DNA from: Anaerolineales bacterium
GTDB lineage: Bacteria > Chloroflexota > Anaerolineae > Anaerolineales > UBA11579
Reading direction: 5' to 3'
DNA: 64,000 nt
Assembly: GCA_021463845.1 (NCBI GenBank)
Contig: JAJTXV010000002.1
Location: 104,962 to 168,961, forward strand
The notes below the pieces were generated by a model. That model ran no database searches. It was not told the origin of the DNA and worked only from the letters and a program-made list of their open reading frames with translations. A program made the translations under genes and the position numbers. This document shows, one piece after another, positions 43,412 through 51,610 of this stretch (position 1 is its first letter; each line of letters opens with the position of its first letter).

Positions 43412-44224
43412 CTAGAAGAGCGAATTATATTCAACCTTGGGGAAGACTGTGAGCTTGCCGCCGATGGTGGCGTCCAGCACGCGGCGGCCATCGGCTTCAT
43501 AGGCCTGGCGGGCCATGGCATAGGAGCGTTCGGAGGTTTCGAGGTCGGGTAGCTGCCAGCGGAAGCCGGCGCCGAAGTAACCCACGTTGAAGTGATCCTT
43601 ATCATCGCCCTGAGAGGTGACGGTGGTGTTGGGCGTACCCTGGGCACTAAAGTTGTGATCCACACCGATAAGGATGACGGTCTCGAAGCCCATGTAGTAG
43701 GCCAGCTGCAGGGCGACATAGGTCACTGTGGCCCCTTCCCACAAACGGCGGCGGGCATCGGTGGCGAAGGTTGGCCCGTCATAGGTGCTGTGCAGGAACA
43801 TGGTGCGCTGGTCTGGTTCAATAAAACGACGCGAGCGCCATGAGAGGAACTTGGGCATCTGCAGCGCCTGGATCTCAGGCACGGTCTGCTCGATGACCAA
43901 GTCGTTCACGCATACAAAATAGCTGGTGGCGAAGCCCCACTCCGGGAACGCCAGATACACGCGGTTCATGCCAAAGGTCAGCTCATTTTTGAGCTTGCTC
44001 ACATCGGTATTGCGCAGACTAGGCCCGTTGCCGAGGATGAAGGCGCGCTTGCCGCGCTGGCTGTCTTTGAGCGCGGCAAGCCGGGCAATACTCTGGCGAC
44101 GCCAGGGATGCAGAGTTGCGGCCGGCAAGGCGGCAGCGTGGCGCAACGCCAGCAGGCCGGCACTGCCCGCCTGCCACAGCGGCTGCGGGGTGAATTGCTT
44201 GATACGCTGTTTGAGAGAACTCAT
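43412..44224 (-). CDS. DUF115 / MptE-like protein, possible nonulosonate transferase
   Basis: A 270-residue protein with the GKRAFILGNGPSLRNTD loop and VILIGVDHNFSAQG block of the DUF115/MptE-like family. The family includes archaeal 6-hydroxymethylpterin diphosphokinase, but in bacterial glycan loci its relatives (for example Maf proteins) are linked with transfer of legionaminic or pseudaminic acid. The location here favours a sialyltransferase-like role. Start in an ATGA overlap with the SDR gene is on its downstream side. Confidence 0.85.
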   Translation of the reverse strand: MSSLKQRIKQFTPQPLWQAGSAGLLALRHAAALPAATLHPWRRQSIARLAALKDSQRGKRAFILGNGPSLRNTDVSKLKNELTFGMNRVYLAFPEWGFATSYFVCVNDLVIEQTVPEIQALQMPKFLSWRSRRFIEPDQRTMFLHSTYDGPTFATDARRRLWEGATVTYVALQLAYYMGFETVILIGVDHNFSAQGTPNTTVTSQGDDKDHFNVGYFGAGFRWQLPDLETSERSYAMARQAYEADGRRVLDATIGGKLTVFPKVEYNSLF

Positions 44225-44982
44225 TCTGTGCTGAGGCGCGCCAGTGCACCGCCGTCCACCACCAGGGATTGCCCCGTGATGTAAGCAGAGGCTTCGCTAT
44301 CGCCCAGGAAATAGACACTGCGAGCGATCTCTTCGGGAGTGGCCAGGCGTTTGAGCAGGATCTTGCCCGCCAAGTCATCTTTGCGTTGCTGCACATCATT
44401 GCCCTGCACATGGCCGCGGCTGAGCCCGGCCCGCAGCATGGGTGTATCCGTGGCGCCGGGCAGCACGGCGTTGGCGCGCACGCCGTCCTTGGCGAACTCG
44501 ATCGCCATGGCGCGGGTGAGCGCCAGCAAGCCGCCCTTGGAGCTGGCATAGGCGCCAATATCGGCTGAGGTGGCGAAGGCGTGCACCGAGCTGACATTCA
44601 CCACCGCACCGTGAGCAGCGGCCAGCGCGGGGTACAGGCCGCGGGCCAGCAGGAAGGGGGCGCGCAGGTTGACGGCGTGGACGCGGTCCCACTCGTCTGC
44701 GCTGGTGTCGGCGAGGGGTTTGGCCACTTGTAGGGCGGCATTGTTGACGAGCACATGCAAATGGCCGCCGAGCTGCTGGGTGAGCTGATCCACCACCGCG
44801 TCGACCTCGCCCGCGGCGGCCAGGTCGGCCTCGATAAAGATCACGCCATCCGGCAACGGCGAACCAGGCTGCGCCTGATCGATGGCCCAGACGCGGTAGC
44901 CATGCTGGTCGTAAAGCTCTACACAGGCGCGGCCAATGCCGCCTGCTGCTCCGGTAATGACGACGTGACGATTGCTTGCCAT
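44221..44982 (-). CDS. SDR family oxidoreductase
   Basis: A 253-residue classical short-chain dehydrogenase: TGAAGGIGRACVEL binds NAD(P), VNNAA follows, and the active-site Ser, Tyr and Lys are in NVSSVHAF and YASSKGG. The end, YITGQSLVVDGG, is standard. In nonulosonic acid loci such enzymes modify the sugar nucleotide or the acid. Exact substrate unknown. It overlaps the DUF115 gene by 4 bases. Confidence 0.93.
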   Translation of the reverse strand: MASNRHVVITGAAGGIGRACVELYDQHGYRVWAIDQAQPGSPLPDGVIFIEADLAAAGEVDAVVDQLTQQLGGHLHVLVNNAALQVAKPLADTSADEWDRVHAVNLRAPFLLARGLYPALAAAHGAVVNVSSVHAFATSADIGAYASSKGGLLALTRAMAIEFAKDGVRANAVLPGATDTPMLRAGLSRGHVQGNDVQQRKDDLAGKILLKRLATPEEIARSVYFLGDSEASAYITGQSLVVDGGALARLSTE

Positions 44983-44991
44983 ACGCTGATT

Positions 44992-45969
44992 TTAGCGGGC
45001 CGGATAGTCTGCCGGGTCTAAATCATCGGCGGGAATTCCAAGCCCGTCCAGCAGATTGCGGATGGTGTTCCAGTGCACACGTTCCCACGAGAATGGGCTG
45101 GCATTGGAATTGTGCGGGGCGAGGAGCACATTGTCCATCGTGCGCAGCGGGCTGTCGGCGGGCAGCGGCTCGTGCTCAAAGACGTCCAGCATGGCGCCGG
45201 CCAGCTTGCATGCCTGTAGGGCAGCGATCAAGGCTGGTTCGTCTACCAGCGGGCCGCGGGCGGTGTTGATGACTACTGCGTGCGGCTGGAGATGGGCAAG
45301 GGTCTGGGCATTGAGGATGTGATGGCTGGTGGGGTTGAGATCAGCGTTCAGGCTCACGAAGTCGGACTGCGAGAGCAGCTCTTCCAGCGAGACCATGTCT
45401 ACGCCTGTCTCGGCCAGGAAACTGTCCGGCACTTCGGCGGTGTCGTATCCCAGCAGGCGCATGCCAAAGCCGCGGGCGCGGCGGATGACGGCCTTACCGA
45501 TGCGGCCCACACCGATGACGCCCAGCGTGCACTCGAACAGCGAGCGACCGGGCAGCTTGCGCCACTCGCCGGCCTTGATGGCCTTGTCCAGCCAGGGGGT
45601 CTGGCGGGCAAAGCTGAGCACGCCAGCCATCACCGAATCGGCGACAGGGTCAGTGAAGGCATCCGGCGTGTTGCGGATCTGGATGCCAAGCTCGGCAGCC
45701 GCCACACGGTCCAGCGAGTCGATGCCCGTGCCCCATTTGGAGATCACCTTGAGGCGCGGAGCACAGGCGGCCAGCACCTCGGCGGTGTAGCGGTCATCGC
45801 CACACACCGCGCCGTCAAACTGGCCAGCATAGCGCAGGATGTCTTCGGCCTCCATGCGTTCTTCAACATCGGGAACGATGAGGGCCAGCCCATACTTGGC
45901 GAAAGCGGGACGGAAGCGCTCGACAGTGGGGAGCATATAAGGAGCGGAAAGCAAAATGGTCTTGGTCAT
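44992..45969 (-). CDS. D-2-hydroxyacid dehydrogenase (phosphoglycerate dehydrogenase-like)
   Basis: A 325-residue NAD-dependent enzyme. The Rossmann motif is GVIGVGRIGKAV (about 150-161); the catalytic Arg is in NTARGPLVDE, Glu in DVFEHEP and His in LLAPHNSNAS. It lacks the C-terminal ACT domain of SerA. In this locus it probably oxidises or reduces a sugar-derived acid, not serine precursors. Overlaps the cytidylyltransferase gene by 4 bases. Confidence 0.92.
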   Translation of the reverse strand: MTKTILLSAPYMLPTVERFRPAFAKYGLALIVPDVEERMEAEDILRYAGQFDGAVCGDDRYTAEVLAACAPRLKVISKWGTGIDSLDRVAAAELGIQIRNTPDAFTDPVADSVMAGVLSFARQTPWLDKAIKAGEWRKLPGRSLFECTLGVIGVGRIGKAVIRRARGFGMRLLGYDTAEVPDSFLAETGVDMVSLEELLSQSDFVSLNADLNPTSHHILNAQTLAHLQPHAVVINTARGPLVDEPALIAALQACKLAGAMLDVFEHEPLPADSPLRTMDNVLLAPHNSNASPFSWERVHWNTIRNLLDGLGIPADDLDPADYPAR

Positions 45970-46646
45970 GAGCTCTTCTGGCGCTGCTGCATCAAGAAAT
46001 CGGCGATCTTGAAATCCAACTCTTCGTCAATATCCCAGGCTTCGTTGCGCGGGATGGGGAACATGAGCGGCTTAGCACCGATACGGTGACCGTGCTCTGC
46101 AAGGCTGGCACGGTTAAATATGTAAATGCAGGAGTTTTCTTCGTAGATGGGCGGTAAGTCCTGAGTGCGCAACAATTCTTTGGGATCGTGGTTGACTGCC
46201 CTCCCCTCGGCATCGTAGAAGCGGGTTTGCAGGCCAGTGACACTGAACAACGAGTCGACATCCGGCAAAGCGTTCACAAAAACATCAATGGCTGCGTCGA
46301 TCGTCTGGCTGCGCAGCAGTGGATTGGTGCTGTGAGTCTGCAAGTAGTAGTCAGCTGGGATCTGGGCCGTGTCGTGCAACAGTATCTCGTTCATGGGCAC
46401 TTCGCCGGCGCGCAGGTGCTCTGGGCGCTCGATGACACGCACGGCGGGGAAATGCTCGGCCAGCCCGGCTTTGATGCTGGGGCTGTCGGTATCCACAGCG
46501 ATCTCGGCGATGCCGCGGCAGGATTGGAGGGCGCGCAAAATATGATGGAAGAGCGGCGCGCCAGCCAGTGTGCGGTAGTTCTTACCGGGCACACGCTCGG
46601 ACTGGTCTCGCATGGGGACGAGGGCAACGATGCGGGGTGTGGTCAT
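45966..46646 (-). CDS. acylneuraminate cytidylyltransferase family protein
   Basis: A 226-residue nucleotidyltransferase. The N-terminus ALVPMRDQSERVPGKNYRTL is a variant of the AxRxGSxxxPxKN loop, and the later YLQTHSTNPLLRSQTID and NEAWDIDEELDFKIAD fit the CMP-sugar synthetases. It would activate an acidic sugar with CTP. A second, fused synthetase lies at 54090, so two different acids may be activated, or one of the two has drifted. Confidence 0.9.
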   Translation of the reverse strand: MTTPRIVALVPMRDQSERVPGKNYRTLAGAPLFHHILRALQSCRGIAEIAVDTDSPSIKAGLAEHFPAVRVIERPEHLRAGEVPMNEILLHDTAQIPADYYLQTHSTNPLLRSQTIDAAIDVFVNALPDVDSLFSVTGLQTRFYDAEGRAVNHDPKELLRTQDLPPIYEENSCIYIFNRASLAEHGHRIGAKPLMFPIPRNEAWDIDEELDFKIADFLMQQRQKSS

Positions 46647-46649
46647 AGG

Positions 46650-47609
46650 CTAGGCTGACTTGTTGCGCGCCTTACGGCGGCCAGGCGGAGCCGGACGCGG
46701 CTCCAGCGAGCCAGGCGGATAATAAAAGACCCGCTTGAGCTGGCTGCTGGGCTGGGCCGGGTCACGATAGCCGCGGTACGTGCCCCAGTATTGCAGAAAA
46801 CGGAAGCGCGGGATGTTGATGAGTTGGTGCAAAAACTGGCCCTGGCGCAGCGCGGCGGCATAGTCCGAAAGCGTGGTGCGCACGAACAGGCTGAGAAAGT
46901 TAAAGAAACTGAAAGTGCTTTCAGGTAGGATCTGGCGCAGTGCGATCGCCTCACGGCGATGTCGGTTCATGATCTGGGCGGCGGTCTCGGTATGGACGTG
47001 ATACACGCCCGCCTCGGCCACATAGGCGATCGTGTAGCCTTCAGCGTGGGCCCAGCTGGCCCAGGCCAGGTCTTCAAGACCGGTCAGTTCTTCGTCAAAG
47101 GGCATGGTCTGCCACACGCTTTTGCGCACGGCGGAGTTGGCGTTGTTGGCAAAACCATGCGGCTGTGTCGGCGCTGAAGTCTCCGGGAACCATTTGCGGA
47201 AGTGCTGGCTCTCCGAGAATTGGCTCTCATCCGTGCCGCGCTGCTTGCCGTAGGTCATGGCGACTTGTGGATCAGCAAACGGGGCCACCAGGTGCTTGAG
47301 CCAGTCGTCATTTTCAGGGAAGACGTGGGCACTGGCCAGCACCATAATATCGCCGCTGGCCTTGCGGATACCCAGGTTGAGCGAACGGCCAAAGGTGAAG
47401 TCTTGCGGCTTGATATGGACGATCGTGGCTTTGTACTGCCGTGCAATCACCAATGTACGGTCTGTGGAACCCGAATCGACCAGGATCACTTCAGGATCAG
47501 GCAGGCTTTGGCGCTGGATGGCGCTGAGCAAGCGGCCGAGGTGCTTCTCTTCATTGAGAGCGCGGATGATGATGGAAACACGCGGCGTTTTTTTACTGCC
47601 AGACGGCAT
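46650..47609 (-). CDS. glycosyltransferase family 2
   Basis: A 319-residue GT-A enzyme of the rhamnosyltransferase-like group (VSIIIRALNEEKHLGRLLSA, ILVDSGSTDRT, GIRKASGDIMVLASAHVFP). The motif SAH replaces DXD at the metal site, a variant seen in this group. The C-terminal 60 residues are basic. Located between the cytidylyltransferase and the DUF4910 gene. Confidence 0.92.
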   Translation of the reverse strand: MPSGSKKTPRVSIIIRALNEEKHLGRLLSAIQRQSLPDPEVILVDSGSTDRTLVIARQYKATIVHIKPQDFTFGRSLNLGIRKASGDIMVLASAHVFPENDDWLKHLVAPFADPQVAMTYGKQRGTDESQFSESQHFRKWFPETSAPTQPHGFANNANSAVRKSVWQTMPFDEELTGLEDLAWASWAHAEGYTIAYVAEAGVYHVHTETAAQIMNRHRREAIALRQILPESTFSFFNFLSLFVRTTLSDYAAALRQGQFLHQLINIPRFRFLQYWGTYRGYRDPAQPSSQLKRVFYYPPGSLEPRPAPPGRRKARNKSA

Positions 47610-47627
47610 TTAAGAATCTTACCAGCG

Positions 47628-48959
47628 CTACTTGCGTAGGTGCGGGTCGGTGGGCTGAGGCGTGTCGCTCAGTGAAACCAGGCCCTTTTCAAGCAATAAG
47701 GCGATGACCTGCCAGACTTCTTGGAAACTGAGATGCAACTCATCAGCAATATCAGCTACGCGGCGAGTGCCATCGCAACGGTCCATAATCTCGAAACGGC
47801 GCTTGTGGCCAGCGGCGTCACTCTTGTAATCGACCCACAGTCCGTACCCGGAGGCGAAGACCTCGCCTTTGAAATGGTTGACCACATAGCGGTTGTGCTG
47901 GAACGCCTGAAGCAACTCCAACACCAGCTCAACCGACTGCTCCAGCCGGGCCTGCGAGACGATGGCGGGCGTATCCAGGCTGGAGTGATATTCAGGGTAT
48001 GGGGCAAAGCGCGAACCCGGCAAATGCGGGTTGACGACGCGGGAAAGCGAGAGCATGGGCACACGCACGCCGGGGGCGTTGAACTGGCGCTCGTCGTTAT
48101 CGATGACGGTGCGAAAGCCGCCCACATAGGCTGCGGGTTCGTGACCCGCCAGCGCATTCACCAGGGCGCGGTCAGGCGCGCTGAGTGGCTGGAAGGACTG
48201 CTGCAGCGCATGGGGCGCATCATTGCCCAGCATTTCAAGGAACAGGCCGCCGAGCATATTGGGAATCTCATGCTCGTGCTGGCTGAGATAAGCGATAGAG
48301 CCCTGCGTCTCAGGGAAGATGAGCAAGCGCACGCCGTAGTGCGGCTTCTCGCCGCCAGCAGCGTCGGCCAGCAGTCGGCGGGCCGCCTCAATACCAACCA
48401 CGACTCCAGTCAAGTCGTCGTTCACCATGGCGGGGTGATCGAGGTGGGCAGCGAGCACGAAATTCTCTGAGCGCTGGCCGGGAATGTACACCTCGCCGAT
48501 CTTTAGCGTGCCGGGCGTGAATTCGGAACGAATGACGACGCGGTAGCGCGCATCGGTGAGAGAATCGCGCAGAGTTTTGGAGGCACACAAGCCCCAGTCA
48601 CGCTGGTAATACTTGAAGACATAAGGAATGGCATCTGGCAGGCTAGCATGCACATGCAGGTGCGCCAGCAACTCCTCACGGCTGACCTCGCCCTCGAACG
48701 GCAGCGAGTAGGAGACTACATGCAAAGGATGGTCGGCGTAATCCAGCAGGCGGCGACCATCCAGGGTCTCGAGGTATGCCGCGTGGCAGGTCCACCTCTC
48801 GGGCACGGTCCAGCTCCACACCTTGGTGCCGCTGGGCACCTCATGGATGGTCATGGGCACTTCCTGCGCCAGGCGCAGCAGGGCGCGGTCGTAGTCATCC
48901 GAGACGAGATCGCGCTTGAGGAACCACAATTCCTGGATGAGCTGGAGCATGCTGGCCAT
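47628..48959 (-). CDS. DUF4910 aminopeptidase-like protein with winged helix
   Basis: A 443-residue protein with the three-part layout DUF2172/DUF4910 plus a C-terminal winged helix (about 375-430: DGTRRVADIADELHLSFQEV). The M28-like metal ligands are visible in LAAHLDHPAMVNDDLTG, PETQGS and EYHSSLDTP. Such proteins recur in surface-glycan loci; their substrate is unknown. It overlaps the AAC(3)-family gene by one base (TAATG). A role in removing or adding aminoacyl groups would suit its neighbours, but this is inference. Confidence 0.88.
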   Translation of the reverse strand: MASMLQLIQELWFLKRDLVSDDYDRALLRLAQEVPMTIHEVPSGTKVWSWTVPERWTCHAAYLETLDGRRLLDYADHPLHVVSYSLPFEGEVSREELLAHLHVHASLPDAIPYVFKYYQRDWGLCASKTLRDSLTDARYRVVIRSEFTPGTLKIGEVYIPGQRSENFVLAAHLDHPAMVNDDLTGVVVGIEAARRLLADAAGGEKPHYGVRLLIFPETQGSIAYLSQHEHEIPNMLGGLFLEMLGNDAPHALQQSFQPLSAPDRALVNALAGHEPAAYVGGFRTVIDNDERQFNAPGVRVPMLSLSRVVNPHLPGSRFAPYPEYHSSLDTPAIVSQARLEQSVELVLELLQAFQHNRYVVNHFKGEVFASGYGLWVDYKSDAAGHKRRFEIMDRCDGTRRVADIADELHLSFQEVWQVIALLLEKGLVSLSDTPQPTDPHLRK

Positions 48960-49732
48960 TAGTGAGCCACCTCCGGGCGGTTGCTGACCAGGGCCCATGG
49001 GTCCAACTTCAGCAAGGCATCCGTAGCGGTGACGAAGTCCTGCAAACGACAGACAGCGATGTGGCCGTGGTTGAGCGGCACACTGCGCCAATCGGCCGAG
49101 GCCTCCAAGGCAGCCTGGATAGGCGCCAGGCGCAATTGTGGGTTGATGTCCATATCACGCACGAACATACGATAGCTGCGCGGCTGCCATTCCCCGCCGA
49201 TATTCACCTGGCCGGCAAAATCCTTCCAATAGCGATACGGCACAGCGGCGCGCTGCTCGCTGTAGTGCACCATCGACGCCGCCTGGATATCGGCGCCCAG
49301 CAACAGAAGCTTGAAATCCGCCTGCAGCATGCGGTCAAACGCGGAGCCATCGTCAAACGCAGACGGGGTATCGCACGCCGCCAGCGCCTCGGCCGCCGCG
49401 CCCAGGGCAGCTACCGACTGCATGGGGTGCAAGGTGCGGCGGGCGGCGGGCTGCTGGCGGACGAACTCAGAGAACACGCCCATGCCCTGCGAGGGCGTGG
49501 TGGCCGGGTCATATTCTCCCGTTTTGGCGAACTCAAACGAGAAGGCCGGCACGACCAGCGTGCCGTGCGCACCAATCAGAGATTGAAGCGAATCAAGATA
49601 TAAGGCCAGCCCACCTTCAGGCTTACCAAGGAACTGCACGGCGGAGTGCACCAGCAAACCATCGCCTGCTTGCACACCAAGGGACTGCAAGGCGCCATCC
49701 AGTTGCAGACGAGTGAGAGCCGCCAACGCCAT
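48959..49732 (-). CDS. AAC(3)-family N-acyltransferase
   Basis: A 257-residue protein of the aminoglycoside 3-N-acetyltransferase fold: LLVHSAVQFLG near 27-37, GTLVVPAFSFEFAKTGEYDP, LHPMQSVAALG with the catalytic His, and LLLLGADIQAASMVHYSEQ. In glycan loci such proteins acylate sugar amines. Because the enzyme binds a pantetheine arm, an acyl- or aminoacyl-carrier protein is a possible donor. The ATG at 49732 overlaps the GNAT stop. It is unlikely to be a drug-resistance gene. Confidence 0.88.
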   Translation of the reverse strand: MALAALTRLQLDGALQSLGVQAGDGLLVHSAVQFLGKPEGGLALYLDSLQSLIGAHGTLVVPAFSFEFAKTGEYDPATTPSQGMGVFSEFVRQQPAARRTLHPMQSVAALGAAAEALAACDTPSAFDDGSAFDRMLQADFKLLLLGADIQAASMVHYSEQRAAVPYRYWKDFAGQVNIGGEWQPRSYRMFVRDMDINPQLRLAPIQAALEASADWRSVPLNHGHIAVCRLQDFVTATDALLKLDPWALVSNRPEVAH

Positions 49733-50199
49733 CACAGCACCTTGCGCACCAGGGTCAGATCCGTAGCAAAGCCGTGCTTGTGCCAAAAATCCAGCCCGCC
49801 ATCGTTGCCAGCCTGCACCTGCACTTCCACAGAGTGCACAGCCAGCTCAGCGAACTTTTGCATAGCCGCCTGCACCAGCTGGCCGGCAAGGCCGCTGCCG
49901 CGCACCGACTCGTTTACATAAAGGTCACTGATCTCGCCGATCTGCTGGCCCCCGAGGTGAGCGGGGCTTTGCTTGACGCGCGCCATCAGGAAGCCGACCA
50001 CGGCCCCATCCTGTTCGGCCAGCCACAGAAAACTAAAACGCCCCAGCGTACGCTGAAAGCTCTCAGCCCACAACTGTGGCGCGTTGTCTACATGGGGGAA
50101 AGCCAGGCCAAGACTGCGATGGTACGCATCCAATTGCTGCCACAGGGCGGCGGCCGCGGGCAGATCCTCAACACTCGCCTGGCGGATGGTTACCCCCAT
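49732..50199 (-). CDS. GNAT family N-acyltransferase
   Basis: A 155-residue GNAT with VGFLMARVKQ (beta 4), ISDLYVNESVRGSGLAGQLVQAA (acyl-carrier binding loop) and FWHKHGF near the end. The ATG at 50199 overlaps the end of the carrier-protein ligase gene by 10 bases. It may use acetyl-CoA or the neighbouring carrier protein; the acceptor is unknown. Confidence 0.88.
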   Translation of the reverse strand: MGVTIRQASVEDLPAAAALWQQLDAYHRSLGLAFPHVDNAPQLWAESFQRTLGRFSFLWLAEQDGAVVGFLMARVKQSPAHLGGQQIGEISDLYVNESVRGSGLAGQLVQAAMQKFAELAVHSVEVQVQAGNDGGLDFWHKHGFATDLTLVRKVL

Positions 50200-51371
50200 T
50201 GGCGCGCCTCGCGCATGATCGCAGGCCACTGGGCCGGGTCAAGGCCGTACTGGGCCAAGAAGGCGTAGGCCATGCGCTCCAGCCCAAAGGCGACACAGCC
50301 AGTGTGCGCCGGTTTGCCGTCCGGCAGCGTGATCTTGAGATGGCGGCCGAAGAAATCCTGATGATAGTTGTACGAACCTACAGCCAGCGTGCTGTCCTTG
50401 AAGGGCAGGCGGGCGCGGATCTCATATTTAAGCTGGAAGGCGTTCTGGAAGGCGGCCTGCTTGCGGAACTCGCCGACGAAGAAGGGATCATTGGCACTCT
50501 CCACCATGTAGGCCATGCCGAGCTCTTGCAGCCAGGGCGTCACCTTTTTGCGGGCGGCCTCGCGATTGTCGAGCACATAATCTGCTGAGCCAACGAAGAT
50601 GACTTCGCGCATAGTGAAATCCCACAGGCGTTCCAGACTGTTGAGGTTGCTGGACTCATAGCGGAAGCAGTGGCCGACTGCGGTAGCAGCCAACTGGCCG
50701 CCGGGCAGCGGCTTGTCGGCCAGGCCGAAGTACAGGTGGTAGCACACCGCAGGCGAGAGCAGCGCCTGGATCTTGGAGAACGACTCGAGCGAGGCGCTGA
50801 GGCCAGAGGGTTCGTATACGGCGTTCTCGGCAAAATCACTGATGATGTGCAGGTCTTCACGCAGGTGAGTGGCAAAGGTCAGCGAGTGCGGGAAGGCACG
50901 GAAGTAATTCACGCGGCCCAGCATCTCGGCCGAGATCAGGGTCGGAAAACGCTGCGGCTTGGCGCCAAATTCAGCGGCCAGCTCCAGAAAATAGTCTTCA
51001 AACACGCCGATCAGGTTGGCGAGCAGCGGGCCAAAGCTGTAGACGCCATTGGTCTCCTGGTGGACCTCACCGCGCTGCTCCAGCTCGGGCATGGGGTCGG
51101 CGGCATAAGGGACCGCGCGCTGCAAGTGATCCTCGAGCACTTCGACTTTGGGCTTGGAGGCGCCGGTGGCCATGTCTTGCACAACGCTCTGGACCTTGGC
51201 TTCCAGGTCAGGCGAGGCGGGGGCGCGCAGCTGCAAGTCAATGCGGCTGCCATCCGCGGCGATGCTGGCCGAGGCGATGGCCTCGTCAACATAGGCCAGC
51301 TTGGCCTGCACCTGGCCAACTAGATGGGCGGGGATGGGAATGCTGGGCGTGATGGAGAGTTGCTCAGCCAT
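50190..51371 (-). CDS. amino acid:[carrier protein] ligase, SerRS-like
   Basis: A 393-residue class II synthetase-like protein. Motif 2 is HCFRYES (234-240) and motif 3 GLERMAYA (363-370). Putative zinc ligands are C210, E256 and C359; these spacings (46 and 103) nearly match the C131/E176/C279 triad that I recall for the Bradyrhizobium aa:CP ligase. It has no tRNA-binding arm. The family activates glycine or alanine and loads it on the phosphopantetheine of a carrier protein, here surely the product of the gene it overlaps by 8 bases. An N-terminal extension of about 80 residues is extra. Confidence 0.88.
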   Translation of the reverse strand: MAEQLSITPSIPIPAHLVGQVQAKLAYVDEAIASASIAADGSRIDLQLRAPASPDLEAKVQSVVQDMATGASKPKVEVLEDHLQRAVPYAADPMPELEQRGEVHQETNGVYSFGPLLANLIGVFEDYFLELAAEFGAKPQRFPTLISAEMLGRVNYFRAFPHSLTFATHLREDLHIISDFAENAVYEPSGLSASLESFSKIQALLSPAVCYHLYFGLADKPLPGGQLAATAVGHCFRYESSNLNSLERLWDFTMREVIFVGSADYVLDNREAARKKVTPWLQELGMAYMVESANDPFFVGEFRKQAAFQNAFQLKYEIRARLPFKDSTLAVGSYNYHQDFFGRHLKITLPDGKPAHTGCVAFGLERMAYAFLAQYGLDPAQWPAIMREARQWG

Positions 51372-51603
51372 GCTTGCTCTGAATATGGGCCAGGATGGCC
51401 GGCACGCTAATGAGGGCACTAATGGTTTCGGCGGTAATTTCAATGCCAAAGGCAGTTTCAAGCCCGACCATGAGATCCATATGCCCCATTGAATCCCAAG
51501 CAGGTAACTCGCCAAATTGCAGATCGGGAGTGATCTCTTCGGGCGCAAGTTTAAAAACATCCGCAAATACGGATTGAAGTTTTGAGAAATTTGCGTCTTG
51601 CAT
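51364..51603 (-). CDS. acyl carrier protein
   Basis: A 79-residue carrier protein: FADVFKLAPEEITPDLQFGE, then DSMGHMDL with S38 as the site of phosphopantetheine, then the acidic helix LETAFGIEI. It is not the fatty-acid AcpP (no DSLDTVE box). It directly precedes the ligase that should charge it. A phosphopantetheinyl transferase is not in the window. Confidence 0.93.
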   Translation of the reverse strand: MQDANFSKLQSVFADVFKLAPEEITPDLQFGELPAWDSMGHMDLMVGLETAFGIEITAETISALISVPAILAHIQSKHG

Positions 51604-51610
51604 GTCTGTC

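Noticed and set aside
43412-44224. Folate/pterin biosynthesis enzyme
   Set aside because: No other pterin gene is near; the DUF115 fold in a nonulosonate locus points to a transferase.
48959-49732. Aminoglycoside resistance gene
   Set aside because: The AAC(3) fold is here embedded in a glycan locus and overlaps sugar-modifying genes; a role on sugar amines is more likely.
50190-51371. A functional seryl-tRNA synthetase
   Set aside because: It lacks the tRNA-binding arm, and lies beside a carrier protein; it fits the carrier-protein ligase family.
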